From Mycolicibacterium rufum (GTDB lineage Bacteria; Actinomycetota; Actinomycetes; Mycobacteriales; Mycobacteriaceae), in the NCBI RefSeq assembly GCF_022374875.2, contig NZ_CP092427.2, positions 2,356,001 through 2,420,000 on the forward strand: 64,000 nucleotides of DNA, read 5' to 3'. Of the stretch, positions 35,725 through 44,619 are shown piece after piece. Each line of letters starts with the position of its first letter. The stretch's first letter is position 1. The notes below the pieces were generated by a model. That model was given only the letters and a program-made list of their open reading frames with translations, did no database searches and was not told where the DNA came from. The position numbers and the translations under genes were made by a program.

Positions 35725-36089
35725 CCGTCTTCGACGTCGTCGCCGCGGTACTGATCCTGGCCGGGTCGGCGCTCGCGCTGACCGCGGCCATCGGCGTCGT
35801 CCGGTTCCCCGACACGCTGTCGCGGATGCACGCGGCCACCAAGCCCCAGGTGCTCGGCCTGCTGCTGGTGCTGCTCGGCGCCGCGCTGCGGCTGCGCGGT
35901 CACGTCGACGTCGGCATGCTGATCTTGACGGGGTTGTTCACCGCGATCACCGCGCCGGTGATCGCGAACCGGGTGGGCCAGCTGGCCTACCGGGAGCAGA
36001 ACATCCGCGACGATCTGATGACCACCGACGAGATGCATGATTTCGCCGACGATCGGGAATCCGGCGACCATGATTCGCCGCGACGCTGA
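35721..36089 (+). CDS. mrpG: Mrp/Mnh antiporter subunit G
   Basis: A 122-residue protein with three helices. VVRFPDTLSRMHAATKPQVLG is the MnhG/PhaG signature. The C-terminal 25 residues are acidic and His-containing. It closes the operon mrpAB-C-D-E-F-G, though the next methyltransferase overlaps it by 20 nt and is probably co-transcribed. Confidence 0.93.
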   Translation: MTVFDVVAAVLILAGSALALTAAIGVVRFPDTLSRMHAATKPQVLGLLLVLLGAALRLRGHVDVGMLILTGLFTAITAPVIANRVGQLAYREQNIRDDLMTTDEMHDFADDRESGDHDSPRR

Positions 36090-36804
36090 CAGCTCGGGCT
36101 ACCACAGGGCGCTCGGCGTCGCGATGGTGCGGGCGTGGGAGAACGACTCCGCACACCCGTTGTTCACCGACCCGTATGCGCGGCTGCTCGTCGAGGCGGC
36201 GGGCGCGGCGGCACCGGAGGGACGTCCCTGCGCCGGCGCGGACTACGCCGCGGCGCGCACGAAGTGGTTCGACGACTTCATGCTGTCGGCCAGCGCGGGG
36301 GGCGTCTCGCAGGTGGTCGTGCTGGGCGCCGGCCTGGACACCCGGGCGTGGCGGTTGCCGTGGCTCAGCGACACCGTGATCTTCGAGGTCGACGAACCGA
36401 CGATGCTCGATCTGAAGACCGCGACCATGGACGCCTCCGCCGCGCAACTCGGCGCCAAGTACATGCCGGTGCCGGTGGAGTCGGGCGACGACTGGCCGGG
36501 TGCGCTGCGCGCCGCCGGCTTCGATCACCAGGAGCCGACCGCCTGGGCGATCGAGGGCGTCTTCGGTGAACTGTCCGCCGAGGAGCAGGACGCCTTGCTC
36601 TCGGAGATCGCTCTCTACAGCGCACGGGGCAGCCGGATCGCCGTCGAGGCGGCGGCGAATCCCGATGTCGCACAATGGTTGTGCTGCAACCGCTGGGAGG
36701 CGTCATCGGTCGACGTGCGCGACGTGATGCACCGCTATCACCGGGACACCGACGGCGACGTCACGATTCCGCCGTACGTCTTCGTCGAGGCCAAGCTGCT
36801 CTGA
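36070..36804 (+). CDS. mycobacterial-type SAM-dependent methyltransferase (TIGR00027 family)
   Basis: A 244-residue putative methyltransferase of the family greatly expanded in mycobacteria. VVVLGAGLDTRAWRL (GAGLDTRA at 86-93) is the SAM loop and FEVDEP (105-110) the second motif. It is somewhat shorter than the usual 290-310 residues and lacks part of the middle. Substrates of the family are mostly unknown. ATG 36070 was chosen because the conserved part starts there; a GTG or ATG further upstream would lie deep in mrpG. Confidence 0.8.
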   Translation: MIRRDADSSGYHRALGVAMVRAWENDSAHPLFTDPYARLLVEAAGAAAPEGRPCAGADYAAARTKWFDDFMLSASAGGVSQVVVLGAGLDTRAWRLPWLSDTVIFEVDEPTMLDLKTATMDASAAQLGAKYMPVPVESGDDWPGALRAAGFDHQEPTAWAIEGVFGELSAEEQDALLSEIALYSARGSRIAVEAAANPDVAQWLCCNRWEASSVDVRDVMHRYHRDTDGDVTIPPYVFVEAKLL

Positions 36805-36810
36805 GCCGGC

Positions 36811-37443
36811 TCACTCCGAGAGCTGGAACTCCACCATCGCGGTGACAGTGTCGACGGCCTCGGACAGCGCCAGCACCCGGTCGGCCGCGGTCGGCGCGGC
36901 CAGCACCGAGTACCGGTCGGCCTGTCCCATGGGGAGCCGAGCGGTCAACGCGTACAACCACATCGCCGCATCCCCGGAGTCGTCGGCGCCGTGCACGATG
37001 TCGCGCGCGTTCACCTGGGCACCGCGCGCCGACGCGATCCGCTCGAACAGCGCCACCATTCGGTCTTCGATGTCGCGGATCTGGTCGACCGTGACCGGCG
37101 CGCCCGGCTCGTCGGGCCACAGGTCGATCACCGCCCGCGGATACGGGTCGTCGGGCAGCCACTCGATGACCCGAAACCGTTCGACCATAGCGCATTTCAT
37201 GGCGTAGCGACCCTCGCCCAGGTCGACGTACTCGGTGATGTGGGCCAGCGTCCCGACGTCGCTGCGGCTGTCGCCGCCACCGACCTCACGGCCCGCTTCG
37301 ATCAGCACCGTCCCGAAGGCAGGATCCTCGGCGGCCAGACACGCCTGCACCAGGGCCGAGTACCGCGGCTCGAAGATCCGCAGCGGCAGTTCCTCACCGG
37401 GCAGCATCGCCACCTCGAGCGGGAACATCGGAACCGTCGGCAT
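36811..37443 (-). CDS. LON substrate-binding (N-terminal) domain protein, Rv0434-type
   Basis: A 210-residue protein made only of the Lon N-terminal (PUA-like) domain. It opens VPMFPLEVAMLPGEELPLRIFEPRY and has the central RYAMKCAMVERFRVIEW strand pair. There is no ATPase or protease part. It probably binds unfolded or partner proteins; the exact role is unknown. It follows the YbdK-type ligase gene with a 2-nt gap on the same strand. Orthologue of Rv0434. Confidence 0.88.
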   Translation of the reverse strand: MPTVPMFPLEVAMLPGEELPLRIFEPRYSALVQACLAAEDPAFGTVLIEAGREVGGGDSRSDVGTLAHITEYVDLGEGRYAMKCAMVERFRVIEWLPDDPYPRAVIDLWPDEPGAPVTVDQIRDIEDRMVALFERIASARGAQVNARDIVHGADDSGDAAMWLYALTARLPMGQADRYSVLAAPTAADRVLALSEAVDTVTAMVEFQLSE

Positions 37444-37445
37444 GC

Positions 37446-38588
37446 TCAGATCACCAACTCACCGACCAGCGCGTCGACGACGGCGCGCAGATCACCGTCG
37501 GCCTCCTCGGCCACCCGGCGCTGCCGCTGGTACGACGCGCCGTTGCGGCAGATCTCGGCGACCGCCGAGAGTTCGTCGACGCACGACAGGGATTCGGCCA
37601 CGGGCACCAGCCGCTCGAGCTGATCGTCGAGATCCTCGGTGACCAGTCGCTCGTTGCTGTCCTCGTCGAGGATGATGATCGCGTCCAGGCCGTAGCGCGC
37701 GGCCCGCCATTTGTTCTCCTGCACGTGCCACGGGGGCATCACGGGCAGTGTCTCACCGGCGTCGAGGCGGCGATCGAGATCCACGATCAGGCAGTGCGTC
37801 AGCGCGACGAGCGCGGAGAGCTCCCGGAGGTTCGACACTCCGTCGAAGATCCGCACCTCCACCGTCCCCAGATGCGGCGAAGGCCTGATGTCCCAACGGA
37901 TCTCGTTCATGTGGTCGATGATCCCTGTCTTCTTCTGATCGGCGACGAAGCCCTCGAACTCGCGCCACTCCTGAAAGTGGAACGGCAGGCCGGCCGTCGG
38001 AAGCTGTTGGAACATCATCGCCCGGTTGCTCGCGTAGCCGGTGTCCTCCCCGTCCCAGAACGGCGAGGACGCCGACAGCGCCAGCAGATGCGGGTAGTAG
38101 TTCAACATCGAGGTGATGATCGGCATCACCTTGTGCGCCGAGGACACCCCGACGTGGACGTGCACACCCCAGATCAACATCTGCCGGCCCCACCACTGGG
38201 TGCGCTTGATCAGCTCGGCGTAGCGCGGCGCGTCGGTCAGCTTCTGCGCCGACCACTTCGCGAACGGGTGTGTGCCCGCACAGAACAACTCCATGCCGCG
38301 CTCCCGCACGACGGTGCGCACAGGGCGCAGCGTGGACCGCAGATCGTCCATCGCCTGGGGCACGCTGTCGCAGACGCCGGTGACGACCTCGACGGTGTTG
38401 CGCAGCAGTTCCTTGTGCACATGCGGGTTCTCACCGATCTCGGCGATCACCGAGGCGGCCTCGTTGCTGAGGTCGCGGGTCTGGGCGTCGACGAGCGCGA
38501 ACTCCCATTCGACACCGAGCGTCGGCCGGGGCGACCCGGCGAAGTCGATGCGGCTGCCGGCCCGGCGGTCAGCCCCGAGTGATGACAC
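37446..38588 (-). CDS. carboxylate-amine ligase, YbdK/GCS2 family (Rv0433-type)
   Basis: A 380-residue ATP-grasp-related glutamate-cysteine ligase-like enzyme. [13 protein letters not shown] near residue 23 is the GCS2 opening, [10 protein letters not shown] and [12 protein letters not shown] follow, and [12 protein letters not shown] carries the metal/substrate ligands. Weak gamma-glutamyl-cysteine synthesis is known for the family; the cellular substrate here is unproven. The start overlaps the sodC stop by 20 nt. Orthologue of Rv0433. Confidence 0.9.
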   Translation of the reverse strand: MSSLGADRRAGSRIDFAGSPRPTLGVEWEFALVDAQTRDLSNEAASVIAEIGENPHVHKELLRNTVEVVTGVCDSVPQAMDDLRSTLRPVRTVVRERGMELFCAGTHPFAKWSAQKLTDAPRYAELIKRTQWWGRQMLIWGVHVHVGVSSAHKVMPIITSMLNYYPHLLALSASSPFWDGEDTGYASNRAMMFQQLPTAGLPFHFQEWREFEGFVADQKKTGIIDHMNEIRWDIRPSPHLGTVEVRIFDGVSNLRELSALVALTHCLIVDLDRRLDAGETLPVMPPWHVQENKWRAARYGLDAIIILDEDSNERLVTEDLDDQLERLVPVAESLSCVDELSAVAEICRNGASYQRQRRVAEEADGDLRAVVDALVGELVI

Positions 38589-39297
38589 CGCAGGCCACCC
38601 GCGCTCCGGCGTCGCCGGTCGCCAGGGTGGTCTGATCCGGCGGCGGTGCGCCGTTGACCTGCTGATAGCGCTCCGGCGGGATGTTGGCGAAGTTGTCCGC
38701 CTTCTCGTGGATGATGATCGCCGTGCCCGCGCCGCCCAGCAGTTCCTCAGCGGTGAAGGCGTCGGTGGTCGTCATCAGCTTGGCCGAGCCGTCCTCGCGC
38801 ACCTGCAGCGAGGCCAGGTCACCGCTGGCGGGGTGACCGCTGTGGCCGGGCACCTGCAGGTGGCCGCCCGCGGAGTTGAAGTTGGCCGGCGCGCCTCCGG
38901 TCGGTGCCACCGAGTTGGCCTCGCACTTGCCCACCGAGTGGATGTGCATGCCGTGGAAGCCGGGGGTCAGCTGGTTCCTGCCGGTCGTCTGCACGGTGAC
39001 GGTGGCGAATCCCCCGGAGAACGCGATGTCGGCGGTCGCCACGGTGGTGCCGTCGGGCAACTTCAGATCGGCCTTGAGGGTCTCGCCGCCGGCGGCCTGC
39101 GCTTGGCCGCCCTCGGCACCGCCCTCGCCCGAGCCTCCTTCGCCGGCGGGCGCCGACGGGGACGGCGAGCCGGTCCACACCGACGGTGTGGTTCCGGGGG
39201 TGTCCGAGGGCACCTCTCCGGGAGGCGAGCAGGCGGCCAACGCGAGGGCTGGCGCTGCGAACAGGGTGGCGGCGGCGACGGTCCTGAGCATGAGCAA
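38569..39297 (-). CDS. sodC: Cu,Zn superoxide dismutase, lipoprotein
   Basis: A 242-residue exported enzyme that dismutates superoxide at the outer face of the membrane. The lipobox LAAC at 20-23 gives lipidation at C23. A Gly/Ser/Pro-rich linker lies at 24-70. Metal ligands lie in [13 protein letters not shown] (H118, H120) and [20 protein letters not shown] (H146, H152, H155, D160), with a later HEKADN (H197). C125 and the C236-type cysteine near the end can form the usual disulfide. ATG 39291 is an alternative start. Orthologue of Rv0432. Confidence 0.94.
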   Translation of the reverse strand: MLMLRTVAAATLFAAPALALAACSPPGEVPSDTPGTTPSVWTGSPSPSAPAGEGGSGEGGAEGGQAQAAGGETLKADLKLPDGTTVATADIAFSGGFATVTVQTTGRNQLTPGFHGMHIHSVGKCEANSVAPTGGAPANFNSAGGHLQVPGHSGHPASGDLASLQVREDGSAKLMTTTDAFTAEELLGGAGTAIIIHEKADNFANIPPERYQQVNGAPPPDQTTLATGDAGARVACGVITRG

Positions 39298-39301
39298 GAG
39301 C

Positions 39302-39763
39302 CTAGCCGGTGACTGCCACGATCACGCCTGGTGGCTGGTCTGTGACTTCGGGGACCCGCGGCGCCACCGGCGCCTCGAGCAACCGGCCGATCTCCTCGGC
39401 CGCCTGCTGCTCGCCAGGAGCGTCACTGAAGAACACGGTGGTGACCGTCGTCTCCGGCAGGGTCAGGTTGCCCGTTTCGGTGACATTCCAGCCGGCGTCC
39501 CGCAGCCGGTTGGCCGTCGTCTCGGCGGCGCCTTCGGTGGTGGAGATGTTGAAGACCCGCACCTCGGCCTTCGCCGGCGCGGCGGTGCTCGACGGCGTGG
39601 TCGGCGTGCTGGTGATGGAGGTGGTGATCGAGTCGCTGTCGGACGAGTCGTCGTCGCCGCCGCTGAGCGCCTGGAACCCCACGAGGAGAAAGACCACGCC
39701 CAGGAACAGCAGCACCATCACGATGGCGCGCAGGGGCAGACCGGAGGATTCTCGCTGGTTCAT
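39302..39763 (-). CDS. LytR C-terminal domain membrane protein (Rv0431-type)
   Basis: A 153-residue single-pass protein. The membrane helix lies at about 12-32, followed by a Ser/Thr/Asp-rich extracytoplasmic linker (35-65) and a LytR_C domain at about 66-152 ([31 protein letters not shown]). It shares transcription direction and gene order with sodC (4-nt gap). Rv0431 has been linked to control of vesicle release in M. tuberculosis, which suggests an envelope role, but this is transferred knowledge. Confidence 0.85.
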   Translation of the reverse strand: MNQRESSGLPLRAIVMVLLFLGVVFLLVGFQALSGGDDDSSDSDSITTSITSTPTTPSSTAAPAKAEVRVFNISTTEGAAETTANRLRDAGWNVTETGNLTLPETTVTTVFFSDAPGEQQAAEEIGRLLEAPVAPRVPEVTDQPPGVIVAVTG

Positions 39764-39794
39764 CGGCGCCTACTGTATCGGCTCGCCGTCGCGG

Positions 39795-40112
39795 TCAGGT
39801 CACGTCGAAGCCGAGGCGCCGCGCCGCGCGGGCCTTCTGCCGACTCGCCCGCAGCCTGCGCAACCGCTTGACCAGCATCGGGTCCGCGGCCAGCGCTTCC
39901 GGCCGGTCGACCAACGCGTTCAGCACCTGGTAGTACCGGGTCGCCGACATCGAGAAGAGCTCCTTGATGGCGTCTTCCTTGGATCCGGCGTACTTCCACC
40001 ACTGCCGTTCGAACGCCAGGATGTCGTGCTCCCGACGGGTCAGGCCGTCGGCGGGTTCAGCGCCGTCTGCGGAGTCCCCGGACTTCTCAGCCCGCGCGAT
40101 CGCGCCGTCCAT
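39795..40112 (-). CDS. DUF3263 DNA-binding-like protein (Rv0430-type)
   Basis: A 105-residue soluble protein. LTRREHDILAFERQWWKYAG followed by KEDAIKELFSMSATRYYQVLN looks like a helix-turn-helix resembling sigma region 4 or MarR helices, so DNA binding is likely. The C-terminus is very basic (KRLRRLRASRQKARAARRLG). ATG 40112 with GAGGCG upstream was preferred; a longer frame to 40178 gives atypical residues. It is divergent from def. Orthologue of Rv0430. Confidence 0.82.
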   Translation of the reverse strand: MDGAIARAEKSGDSADGAEPADGLTRREHDILAFERQWWKYAGSKEDAIKELFSMSATRYYQVLNALVDRPEALAADPMLVKRLRRLRASRQKARAARRLGFDVT

Positions 40113-40236
40113 ATCGCCTCGTGGACCCTTCCGACGGTCGAAATGACACCAGTGTGGTTTCGGCTGGTATTCAATCACGGCTCGGTCACGGACGGGGGCA
40201 CCAATGACCGCGAGTCGGGGCCGACGCCGGCCACCC

Positions 40237-40242
40237 TAAGCT
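40237..40242 (+). promoter_or_regulatory. -10 hexamer TAAGCT for leaderless def
   Basis: TAAGCT ends 7 nt before the ATG at 40250 and there is no Shine-Dalgarno sequence between them, which fits a leaderless def transcript. The 137-nt region divergent from the Rv0430-type gene shows no other clear element. Confidence 0.5.
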
Positions 40243-40249
40243 TTCGGGC

Positions 40250-40843
40250 ATGGCTGTCCGACCGATCTGCATCGTGGGTGACCCCGTCCTCCACACCCCC
40301 ACCGAGCCGATTCCCGTCGGCGAGGACGGAACGCTGCCCGCCGATCTCGCGGATCTGATCACCGATCTGTACGACACGATGGACGCCGCCCACGGAGTCG
40401 GCCTGGCCGCCAACCAGATCGGCGTCGGCAAGCGGGTCTTCGTCTACGACTGCGCCGACGCCCGCGGCAAGACCCTCCGCCGTCGCGGCGTCATCGTCAA
40501 CCCGGTGTTGGAGACCTCCGAGGTGCCCGAGACGATGCCGGATCCGGAGGACGACGACGAAGGCTGCCTGTCGGTGCCCGGCGAGTCGTTCCCGACGGGA
40601 CGCGCCTCCTGGGCCCGGGTGACCGGCCTGGACGCCGACGGCACCCCGATCACGCTGGAGGGGACGGATCTGTTCGCGCGGATGCTGCAGCACGAGACGG
40701 GACACCTGGACGGTTTCCTCTATCTGGACCGGTTGGTCGGACGGAACGCGCGCAGCGCCAAGCGGGCGGTGAAGTCACACGGGTGGGGTGTGCCCGGGCT
40801 GACCTGGATGCCCGGTGAGGACCCCGATCCCTTCGGGCACTGA
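40250..40843 (+). CDS. def: peptide deformylase
   Basis: A 197-residue iron/zinc hydrolase that removes the formyl group from nascent proteins. All three motifs are present: GVGLAANQ at 49-56, EGCLSV at 104-109 (metal ligand C106) and HETGH at 148-152 (H148, H152, catalytic E149). The long insertion and the C-terminal [14 protein letters not shown] are typical of mycobacterial Def. It heads def-Rv0428c-xthA in the same order as M. tuberculosis. Confidence 0.96.
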   Translation: MAVRPICIVGDPVLHTPTEPIPVGEDGTLPADLADLITDLYDTMDAAHGVGLAANQIGVGKRVFVYDCADARGKTLRRRGVIVNPVLETSEVPETMPDPEDDDEGCLSVPGESFPTGRASWARVTGLDADGTPITLEGTDLFARMLQHETGHLDGFLYLDRLVGRNARSAKRAVKSHGWGVPGLTWMPGEDPDPFGH

Positions 40844-40846
40844 GCC

Positions 40847-41740
40847 GTGACGGACCTGCCGGAGTTGGGCGCTCGCGTCAGCCTGCGGTACCGGCTGCCG
40901 GCCGGCGAGTCGCGACCCTTCACCGACGTCGTCGGCCACGTCGAGCAGGTCGACCCTGCGGTGCTGGTGCGCACCCGTCACGGCGATCTGGTCTCCGTCC
41001 GCCGCGACGACGTCGTCGCCTTCCGGGTGGTGCCCGAACAACCGGTGCGCGCCGGACAGATCCGCAATCTCGAGCACGCGGCGGCGCTGGCGTGGCCGGG
41101 CACCGAGCACCAGTGGTTGGACGGGTGGTTCCTGCGATTCGGTGGCGGCGCCACCCGGCGCGCGAATTCAGCTGTGCCACTGCAGTTCACGTCGGTCACC
41201 GAGATCACCGCGGCGGCGCGCTGGTATGCCTCGCGCGGGGTGCCCGCGCTGATCTCGGCTCCGGACCGGCTGTTCCGCATTCCGGAGGGCGTGCCGACGG
41301 ACGCCGAAAACCTGGTGATGACACGCGATATCGGTCCGGGCGAGCTGGGTGAGGTGTCCGTGGCAGCGCTTCCCGACGACGACTGGATTCGGCTCTACGA
41401 GCGCGAGGTCCCGGTGCCGGTGCTGACCGCGGTCGTGGACGGCGAGGTCGTGTTCGGGGCGCTGGCCGGTTCCGCGGTGGGCAGGGTCGCGCTCACCGAG
41501 GCGCCCGACGGCACCCGCTGGGCGGGCGTGTCCGCGGTGCACGTCGTCGCCTCGGCGCGACGCCGGGGCCTGGCCCGCCGACTGTGCGACGGGTTGTTGG
41601 CCTGGGCAGGCGACCGGGGTGCCACGCGCGCCTACGTCCAGGTCGTCACCGACAACGACGCCGCCCGCCGGCTGTACGAGCAGATGGGGTTCACGCTGCA
41701 CCATCGGTCGCGCTACGTGCGTGCCGAGGACCTACTGTGA
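40847..41740 (+). CDS. GNAT N-acetyltransferase (Rv0428c-type)
   Basis: A 297-residue protein starting at GTG 40847, 3 nt after def. An N-terminal beta-barrel-like part (1-75) precedes a degenerate GNAT half and a complete C-terminal GNAT fold: AGVSAVHVVASARRRGLARRL holds the acetyl-CoA loop (RRRGLA) and VTDNDAARRLYEQMGF the last helix. The substrate is unknown. The stop overlaps the xthA ATG by one base (TGATG). Confidence 0.87.
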   Translation: MTDLPELGARVSLRYRLPAGESRPFTDVVGHVEQVDPAVLVRTRHGDLVSVRRDDVVAFRVVPEQPVRAGQIRNLEHAAALAWPGTEHQWLDGWFLRFGGGATRRANSAVPLQFTSVTEITAAARWYASRGVPALISAPDRLFRIPEGVPTDAENLVMTRDIGPGELGEVSVAALPDDDWIRLYEREVPVPVLTAVVDGEVVFGALAGSAVGRVALTEAPDGTRWAGVSAVHVVASARRRGLARRLCDGLLAWAGDRGATRAYVQVVTDNDAARRLYEQMGFTLHHRSRYVRAEDLL

Positions 41741-42549
41741 TGGGCATGCGACTGGCGACCTGGAACGTCAACTCGATTCGCGCCAGGGTCGATCGCGTCA
41801 CCGACTGGCTGGAGCGCGCCGACGTGGACGTGCTCGCCATGCAGGAGACCAAGTGCTCCGACGAGCAGTTCCCGACGATGCCGTTCGCCGCGCTGGGTTA
41901 TGAGGTGGTGCACTGCGGGTTCAACCAGTGGAACGGCGTGGCGATCGCCTCGCGCATCGGCATCGACGACGTCGCGGTGGGTTTCGACGGTCAGCCGACG
42001 TGGAGTTCAGACGACACCGTGGAGGCCGCCGCCGAGGCCCGAGCGCTGGGCGCGACGTGCGGGGGCGTGCGGGTGTGGAGCCTCTACATTCCCAACGGCC
42101 GCTTCGTCGGTTCGCCCCACTACGCGTACAAGCTGGAATGGCTTGCTGCGCTCCGTGATACCGCACACCGATGGCTCACCGACGATCCGGCCGCGCCGAT
42201 CGCTATGGTCGGCGACTGGAACATCGCGCCGACCGACGACGACGTGTGGAGCGTCGAGGCCTACCAGGGCAGCACCCACGTCACGCCGCCGGAACGCGAC
42301 GCCTTCGCCGCGGTCGTCGACGCCGGTTACTCCGACGTGGTGCGTCCGTTCGCACCTGGCCCCGGCGTCTTCACCTACTGGGACTACACGCGGCTGGCGT
42401 TCCAGAAGCGCCGAGGTATGCGCATCGACTTCATCCTCGGGTCGCCGGCGTTCACCGACCGCGTCACGCACGCCGAGATCGTCCGTGAGGAGCGAAAAGG
42501 TAAGGGCGCGAGCGATCATGCCCCGGTGCTCGCGGAGCTCGCGAACTGA
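41740..42549 (+). CDS. xthA: exodeoxyribonuclease III / AP endonuclease
   Basis: A 269-residue ExoIII-family DNA repair nuclease that cuts at abasic sites and degrades 3' ends. Motifs are LATWNVNSIRARVDR near the N-terminus, LAMQETKCSD (catalytic metal Glu), SLYIPNGR, GDWNIAPTDDD, and a final KGKGASDHAPV with the catalytic Asp-His pair. ATG 41740 gives MGMRLATW; the second ATG two codons later is equally possible. Orthologue of Rv0427c. Confidence 0.95.
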   Translation: MGMRLATWNVNSIRARVDRVTDWLERADVDVLAMQETKCSDEQFPTMPFAALGYEVVHCGFNQWNGVAIASRIGIDDVAVGFDGQPTWSSDDTVEAAAEARALGATCGGVRVWSLYIPNGRFVGSPHYAYKLEWLAALRDTAHRWLTDDPAAPIAMVGDWNIAPTDDDVWSVEAYQGSTHVTPPERDAFAAVVDAGYSDVVRPFAPGPGVFTYWDYTRLAFQKRRGMRIDFILGSPAFTDRVTHAEIVREERKGKGASDHAPVLAELAN

Positions 42550-42553
42550 GTCG

Positions 42554-43492
42554 TCAACCGAACAGCGGGAACGCCCGCTTGCGGGCCAGCGCGTCCATCC
42601 CCCGCTGGATGCTGTCCTGCACCTCACGGTAGATGCGGTCCACGTAGTCGGGGTCCTCGGCACGGGCCGGGTCATGATCCACCTCGATCGCCGGCATCAA
42701 CCGGGTACGGATCTTGGCGGGCAGCGGCAACTGCGGCAGCGCGGCCGGCGCGATTCCCCACGGCAGTGAGACGGCGAGCGGAAACACCTTGAGCCGCAAC
42801 AGCTTGTCCAGACGCAGCGCACGGGAGAGCCCGTCGCCGCGGATCAGCACCGGCATCGCGTCGGCGCCGCCGACGGTCGCGATCGGCACGATGGGCACCC
42901 CCGCCTTGATCGCCATCGCGACGAAGCCCTTGCGGCCGGCCAGATTCGCCTGGTCGCGTTCGCTCCACGGGCGCAGGGAGTCGACTTCGCCCCCGGGCCA
43001 GAGCGCGACGTCGCGACCTTCGGCCAGTGCCGTGGCGATCGAGTCCGGCGCGGCGGGCAGCACGCCCATCGCGCGGAAGTAACGGCCGATCACGGGGATC
43101 GCCATCAGTGCGTCGTGGGCGGTGCCGTGCAGGGGACGCTCCTGACCGAACCGGCGCCACCAGTGCACCCCGACGGTCCACGCGTCCCAGACGAACGGGG
43201 CCCCGGAGTGGATGCCGACCAACAGGACGGGCGCGTCGGGCAGGTTCTCCCAGCCGTCGAACTCCATCCGGAACCAGTGGTCGACCAACGTGTTCCAGAA
43301 GAACTTCTGGCGCTGCATCGTCGCCTCGTCCTGTCCGGCGAGGTCCCAGTCGCCGGCGCGCTGCGCCACCCATCCGGACACCCCGCCGTCGGTGCGCTCC
43401 CGCTTGGCGGCCATGGCCGCTCTCTTCTCCTGCGCGTGTTCGTGTGCCTGCCGGCGCACCTCGTCGGGGCGGCCATCGGTGGTGGACGACAT
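42554..43492 (-). CDS. lysophospholipid acyltransferase family protein
   Basis: A 312-residue PlsC-like or DGAT-like acyltransferase. VGIHSGAPFVWDAW holds the catalytic His-Asp pair with a longer than usual spacing (HX7D), ALWPGGEVDSLRPW is the glycine-rich motif 3 (EGT-like) and GVPIVPIATVGG is motif 4. A 60-residue charged N-terminus precedes it. It probably acylates a lysophospholipid or related lipid at the membrane. It is convergent with xthA (4-nt gap) and divergent from the second PE-PPE gene. Confidence 0.8.
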   Translation of the reverse strand: MSSTTDGRPDEVRRQAHEHAQEKRAAMAAKRERTDGGVSGWVAQRAGDWDLAGQDEATMQRQKFFWNTLVDHWFRMEFDGWENLPDAPVLLVGIHSGAPFVWDAWTVGVHWWRRFGQERPLHGTAHDALMAIPVIGRYFRAMGVLPAAPDSIATALAEGRDVALWPGGEVDSLRPWSERDQANLAGRKGFVAMAIKAGVPIVPIATVGGADAMPVLIRGDGLSRALRLDKLLRLKVFPLAVSLPWGIAPAALPQLPLPAKIRTRLMPAIEVDHDPARAEDPDYVDRIYREVQDSIQRGMDALARKRAFPLFG

Positions 43493-43610
43493 GGTGGGCG
43501 CATACCCCCGACGTGCGCCCGGTCACACCTTGGAGTTCGCTGTGGACCGCTATCGACCAGTGGCAGCGCGTTCGGGTCTTTCGTCCCTGCCGCCCGCGGC
43601 TCGGCGCTTT

Positions 43611-43616
43611 TAGCGT
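43611..43616 (+). promoter_or_regulatory. -10 hexamer TAGCGT for leaderless PE-PPE gene
   Basis: TAGCGT ends 7 nt before the ATG at 43624, fitting leaderless transcription. The rest of the 131-nt divergent region shows no clear element. Confidence 0.45.
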
Positions 43617-43623
43617 CTGCTGC

Positions 43624-44550
43624 ATGAGATCCCCCGTCCTGCGCGCCGCGATGGTGCTGACCGCGCTGGCGGCCGCCCTCTCGCTCACCGTCGCGCCCTC
43701 CGCAGGTGCGGCGACCGTGCTGACGCTGGAGGAGACGCTGGGCATCGGCACGGGCGAGATGACCGATCTGCTCGGCGGTGCGGTGTGTCACGCGCCGGCG
43801 AACACGTGCGTGGAGGTCGAGTATCCAGCGGTGGTGGGGCCGGAATCGGTGCCGGCGGGTGTCGTGGCACTGGACGCGGCCATCGCGACGACTCCCGCGC
43901 CGGTGATCGTGATGGGCTACAGCCAGGAGGCGATCGTCGCCGGGCACTGGCTGCGGGAACACGCCGCGGAGCCCGGAGTGCCGACACCGCAGGACCTGTC
44001 GTTCGTGCTCGTCGGCAATCCCGCCCGTGCGTTCGGGGGTGCGTACGTCCCACTGGGCGACACCACCCCGCAGACGCAGTACACCGTGACCGACATCGCC
44101 CGCCAGTACGACCTGTTCGCCGACTTCCCGAACAAGCCGTTCTCCCCCTTCTTCCTGCTGGCCGTCGCGAACGCCGCGATGGGCGTCAAGACGGTGCACC
44201 TGGACTACACCGCGGTGAACCCCGACGACCCGGCCAACGCGCGGTGGACGGTCGACAACACCACGTATGTGCTGGCGCCGACGCACGACCTGCCGCTGCT
44301 GCAGCCCCTGCGCACGCTGGGGTGTGACCGACTGGCCGATGCGCTCAACGCGCCGCTCAAGGCGATGGTCGACCGGGCCTATCGGCGCCCGGTCCCGTTT
44401 CCCGACGCGCAGACGCGGAAGGCGGACCGGGCGGATCGTGTGGAGGTGCGACGCACCGCGCGGGCGCAGCGCCACGCGGTGGCGACGGCCCGGCGTGACG
44501 CCCGCAGCGACCACCGGACCGCGCGAGCCGCGCGGAGATCCGACGACTGA
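43624..44550 (+). CDS. secreted PE-PPE-domain hydrolase
   Basis: A 308-residue exported protein. The signal peptide spans 1-29 (ends SAGAA). A PE-PPE domain carries MGYSQEAIVAG at 97-107 with nucleophile S100. FLLAVANAAMGVKTVHLDYTAVNP is followed by a late PTHDLPLLQPLRTLG with the probable catalytic His. The C-terminal 35 residues are strongly basic (Arg-rich) and could bind the cell wall. It lacks PE and PPE modules, like the protein at 15418-16506, and is probably an envelope esterase. Confidence 0.85.
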   Translation: MRSPVLRAAMVLTALAAALSLTVAPSAGAATVLTLEETLGIGTGEMTDLLGGAVCHAPANTCVEVEYPAVVGPESVPAGVVALDAAIATTPAPVIVMGYSQEAIVAGHWLREHAAEPGVPTPQDLSFVLVGNPARAFGGAYVPLGDTTPQTQYTVTDIARQYDLFADFPNKPFSPFFLLAVANAAMGVKTVHLDYTAVNPDDPANARWTVDNTTYVLAPTHDLPLLQPLRTLGCDRLADALNAPLKAMVDRAYRRPVPFPDAQTRKADRADRVEVRRTARAQRHAVATARRDARSDHRTARAARRSDD

Positions 44551-44570
44551 GTGTTGTCGGCGGCCGTTGC

Positions 44571-44576
44571 TAGTAT
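44571..44576 (+). promoter_or_regulatory. -10 hexamer TAGTAT before 13E12-type gene
   Basis: TAGTAT ends 7 nt before the ATG at 44584, so transcription should begin at that ATG. Its last base is the first base of the SOS box. Confidence 0.55.
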
Positions 44577-44591
44577 CGAACACATGTTCGA
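44576..44591 (+). promoter_or_regulatory. LexA binding site (mycobacterial SOS box)
   Basis: TCGAAC-ACAT-GTTCGA is an exact match to the mycobacterial SOS consensus TCGAAC-N4-GTTCGA. It covers the predicted transcription start and the ATG at 44584, so bound LexA would block initiation. 13E12-repeat genes of M. tuberculosis are known SOS targets. Confidence 0.93.
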
Positions 44592-44598
44592 TGAGTGA
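44584..44598 (+). other. leaderless 4-codon ORF (MFDE-stop) ahead of HNH gene
   Basis: ATG TTC GAT GAG TGA is in the same frame as the downstream HNH protein. MFDE is also the expected N-terminus of this protein family, so the TGA at codon 5 is either a nonsense change or makes this a tiny leader ORF. The main frame can restart at GTG 44620, 21 nt after the TGA. Confidence 0.6.
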
Positions 44599-44619
44599 TC
44601 CGACGGTGACGTCCTCGCG

